Source: Tropicibacter sp. R16_0
GTDB lineage: Bacteria > Pseudomonadota > Alphaproteobacteria > Rhodobacterales > Rhodobacteraceae
DNA: 64,000 nucleotides
Direction: 5' to 3'
NCBI RefSeq assembly: GCF_017743935.1
Contig: NZ_JAGHRE010000004.1
Coordinates: 186,001 to 250,000, forward strand
Each line of letters starts with the position of its first letter. Position 1 is the stretch's first letter. This document shows, piece after piece, positions 62,851-64,000 of this stretch. The position numbers were made by a program, and so were the translations under genes. Below the pieces are notes generated by a model. That model saw nothing but the letters and a program-made list of their open reading frames with translations. It was not told where the DNA came from and ran no database searches.

Positions 62851-63354
62851 CTAGAGTTTGTCGTCCGCAATACGTAGCTGGCGTGCACGCGAAAGAATCG
62901 CATCTTCGACGGCGCGCGTGGTTCCAGCGCTGACCGGGCCGCCCCTGCTTTGCAATGCAACGTTCAGGGAACGTGCTTCCAAAGCGGGATCCTTGATGTG
63001 CACGGTTGCCCGGTATGAGCGTCCGCCGCCGGGCGGGGTGCCGTATCCAGTCACGATGACACCGGTAAAGGGATCGACCGACTGCACGGGCAAAAAGCTC
63101 AGCACATCCAGCGATGCCGCCCACAGATAACGGTTCACGTTAGCGGTCTGTTCGCTATTGTTCGGGCCGAAAACATCCCAGATCGACGATCTTTCGTAGT
63201 TTGTTGGAGCGGATTCCCGGTTGGTGGTGATCGCATCATCGGGTCCCAGCGGGCCGACCGAGCTGGTCGTGGCTGCGCGTCTGTTGCCGCATGCTGCGAC
63301 TCCCGCACACAAAGCCAGGAGCAAAGTCACTTTAATCGTCTTTTGCAGCACCAT
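62851..63354 (-). CDS. DUF3576 lipoprotein
   Basis: The 167-residue protein has a lipoprotein signal (LLLALCAGVAACGNRR, lipobox LxAC). The middle region SSIWDVFG, NRYLWAASLDVLSFLPVQSVDPFTG and GVIVTGYGTPP match the alphaproteobacterial DUF3576 family. Probably outer-membrane attached. It sits upstream of leuS, as often in rhodobacters, but a terminator intervenes, so co-transcription is partial at best. Confidence 0.9.
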   Translation of the reverse strand: MVLQKTIKVTLLLALCAGVAACGNRRAATTSSVGPLGPDDAITTNRESAPTNYERSSIWDVFGPNNSEQTANVNRYLWAASLDVLSFLPVQSVDPFTGVIVTGYGTPPGGGRSYRATVHIKDPALEARSLNVALQSRGGPVSAGTTRAVEDAILSRARQLRIADDKL

Positions 63355-63666
63355 CAGGCAATCCCACCACTACTTTCTACTGCATGTCCTACCGTTGCCA
63401 GCCAAGCTGGGCAAGAGTCTAAGTGCCGCGCGCGTACGTACAGAACGTCTATGGTCGTCGCAAAATTCTGTTATCTGGCCATGAGGTGCCGGAATTTCGC
63501 CAGTGAGCAGCTTGGACTGTGGCAAAGCTGCACCATCCGTGACGACTTTGCTGAGGACCAGCACCCCAAGCCTTGCAACAAGGGGGGTAAAAGAGCGAAA
63601 CCCCTCTCCATACCCACGCTGGATTCTCCGGTTTGGGCATGTGAATAGAAAACCGAGGGAAAAACG
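63355..63666. other. Intergenic region with porin leader hairpin
   Basis: A 312-bp gap between divergent genes with no supportable gene. The only structure I see is an imperfect long inverted repeat at 63563-63588 (ACCCC..CCTTG / CAAGGGGGGT, with a 3-base bulge) in the porin 5' region. It probably holds the porin promoter, which I cannot place. Confidence 0.4.
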
Positions 63667-64000
63667 ATGAAAAAAGTTCTCTTCGCAACGACTGCGCTGA
63701 TCGCTACCGCAAGCGTCGCAGCAGCAGACGTTCGTATCAGCGGCTACGGCCGTTTCGGCTTGGACTACAACGATGCCAACGACAGCAACGTCAACGGTAT
63801 CTCCAAGACCACCATCACCAGCCGTCTGCGTCTGCAGTTCGACATGTCGGCAGAATCCGACTCGGGTGTTGGCTTCGACGCTCGTTTCCGTATCCAGGCT
63901 GAAAGCCGTGACAACGTTGTTGGCGCAACCCGCCAGGCAAACGGTGCTCGCTTTGGTGTGACCTACGAAGGCTTCCGCCTGAACGTCGGCAACATCATCG
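63667..64000 (+). CDS. Outer-membrane porin (partial)
   Basis: 111 codons are visible before the window ends. A signal peptide (MKKVLFATTALIATASVAAA) is cut to give ADVRISGYGRFGLDY, the usual first beta-strand of rhodobacter-type general porins. SRLRLQFDMSAESDSGVGF and ARFGVTYEGFRLNVGN continue the barrel pattern. RBS is GAGGGA. Typical of a highly expressed trimeric porin; the rest lies beyond the window. Confidence 0.85.
   Translation, partial: MKKVLFATTALIATASVAAADVRISGYGRFGLDYNDANDSNVNGISKTTITSRLRLQFDMSAESDSGVGFDARFRIQAESRDNVVGATRQANGARFGVTYEGFRLNVGNII

Overview
The window is ordinary chromosome of a marine-type alphaproteobacterium, most likely Rhodobacteraceae (Roseobacter group: Ruegeria, Phaeobacter or Tritonibacter-like). 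The basis is the gene families seen: CcrM-type methylase with GANTC sites, FlaF/FlbT flagellin control, CheL-type rod protein, Hint-domain surface proteins, DUF2125, DUF3576, TIGR03862 flavoprotein, and a Roseobacter-style porin. Genes are tightly packed with many ATGA-type overlaps. I see no rRNA, tRNA, CRISPR, prophage or IS element.

Layout. 1-3786 (minus): a partial glutamate-receptor-like ion channel, then two Hint-domain proteins. 4068-8508 (plus): dapE, a GNAT acetyltransferase, a DUF2064 glycosyltransferase and rnr. 8510-10399: DUF1801 and a GST-like protein facing a WYL regulator, with a palindrome between them. 10464-11756: lytic transglycosylase. 11842-23205: a polyamine block with two complete ABC importers (minus-strand A-D-B-C set and plus-strand potFGHI), a SpuC-like aminotransferase and a GntR/FCD regulator. 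24155-30383: flagellar genes flgD, fliK, cheL, flgN, flagellin, flaF, flbT and DUF1217. 30595-34422: AraC regulator plus isoquinoline-oxidoreductase-type molybdoenzyme. 34464-36008: DUF427-adenylate cyclase fusion. 36157-38154: small secreted proteins and a membrane protein with a C-terminal winged helix. 38266-41636: rnhB, ccrM, membrane adenylate cyclase. 41730-46359: alkB, mutY/dciA divergent pair, a DsbA-like protein and a CoA-transferase. 46643-52816: envelope genes lpxK and waaA, a cysQ-like phosphatase, pmbA, DUF2125. 52953-57886: SDR, enoyl-CoA hydratase, double-VOC operon, HNH protein, MscS channel and flavoprotein. 58039-62775: GST, holA, lptE, leuS. 62851-end: DUF3576 lipoprotein and the start of a porin.

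Signals beyond the genes. (1) A dispersed intergenic element occurs four times (36454, 41644, 46571, 57896). Each copy lies between convergent genes and shares flanking blocks around a hairpin whose arms differ between copies but keep pairing. (2) The ccrM upstream region has three GANTC sites within 39 bp. (3) An exact 21-bp-spaced direct repeat lies between the AraC gene and the molybdoenzyme. (4) Two palindromes 33 bp apart lie upstream of the membrane winged-helix operon. (5) Tandem hairpins fill the flagellin leader, just upstream of flaF-flbT. (6) A TGATCAAA motif recurs at three places around the GntR gene. (7) The ion channel lacks the usual TVGYGD-like filter.

Everything here is read by eye from sequence. 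Family names come from motif recognition, not from a database search.
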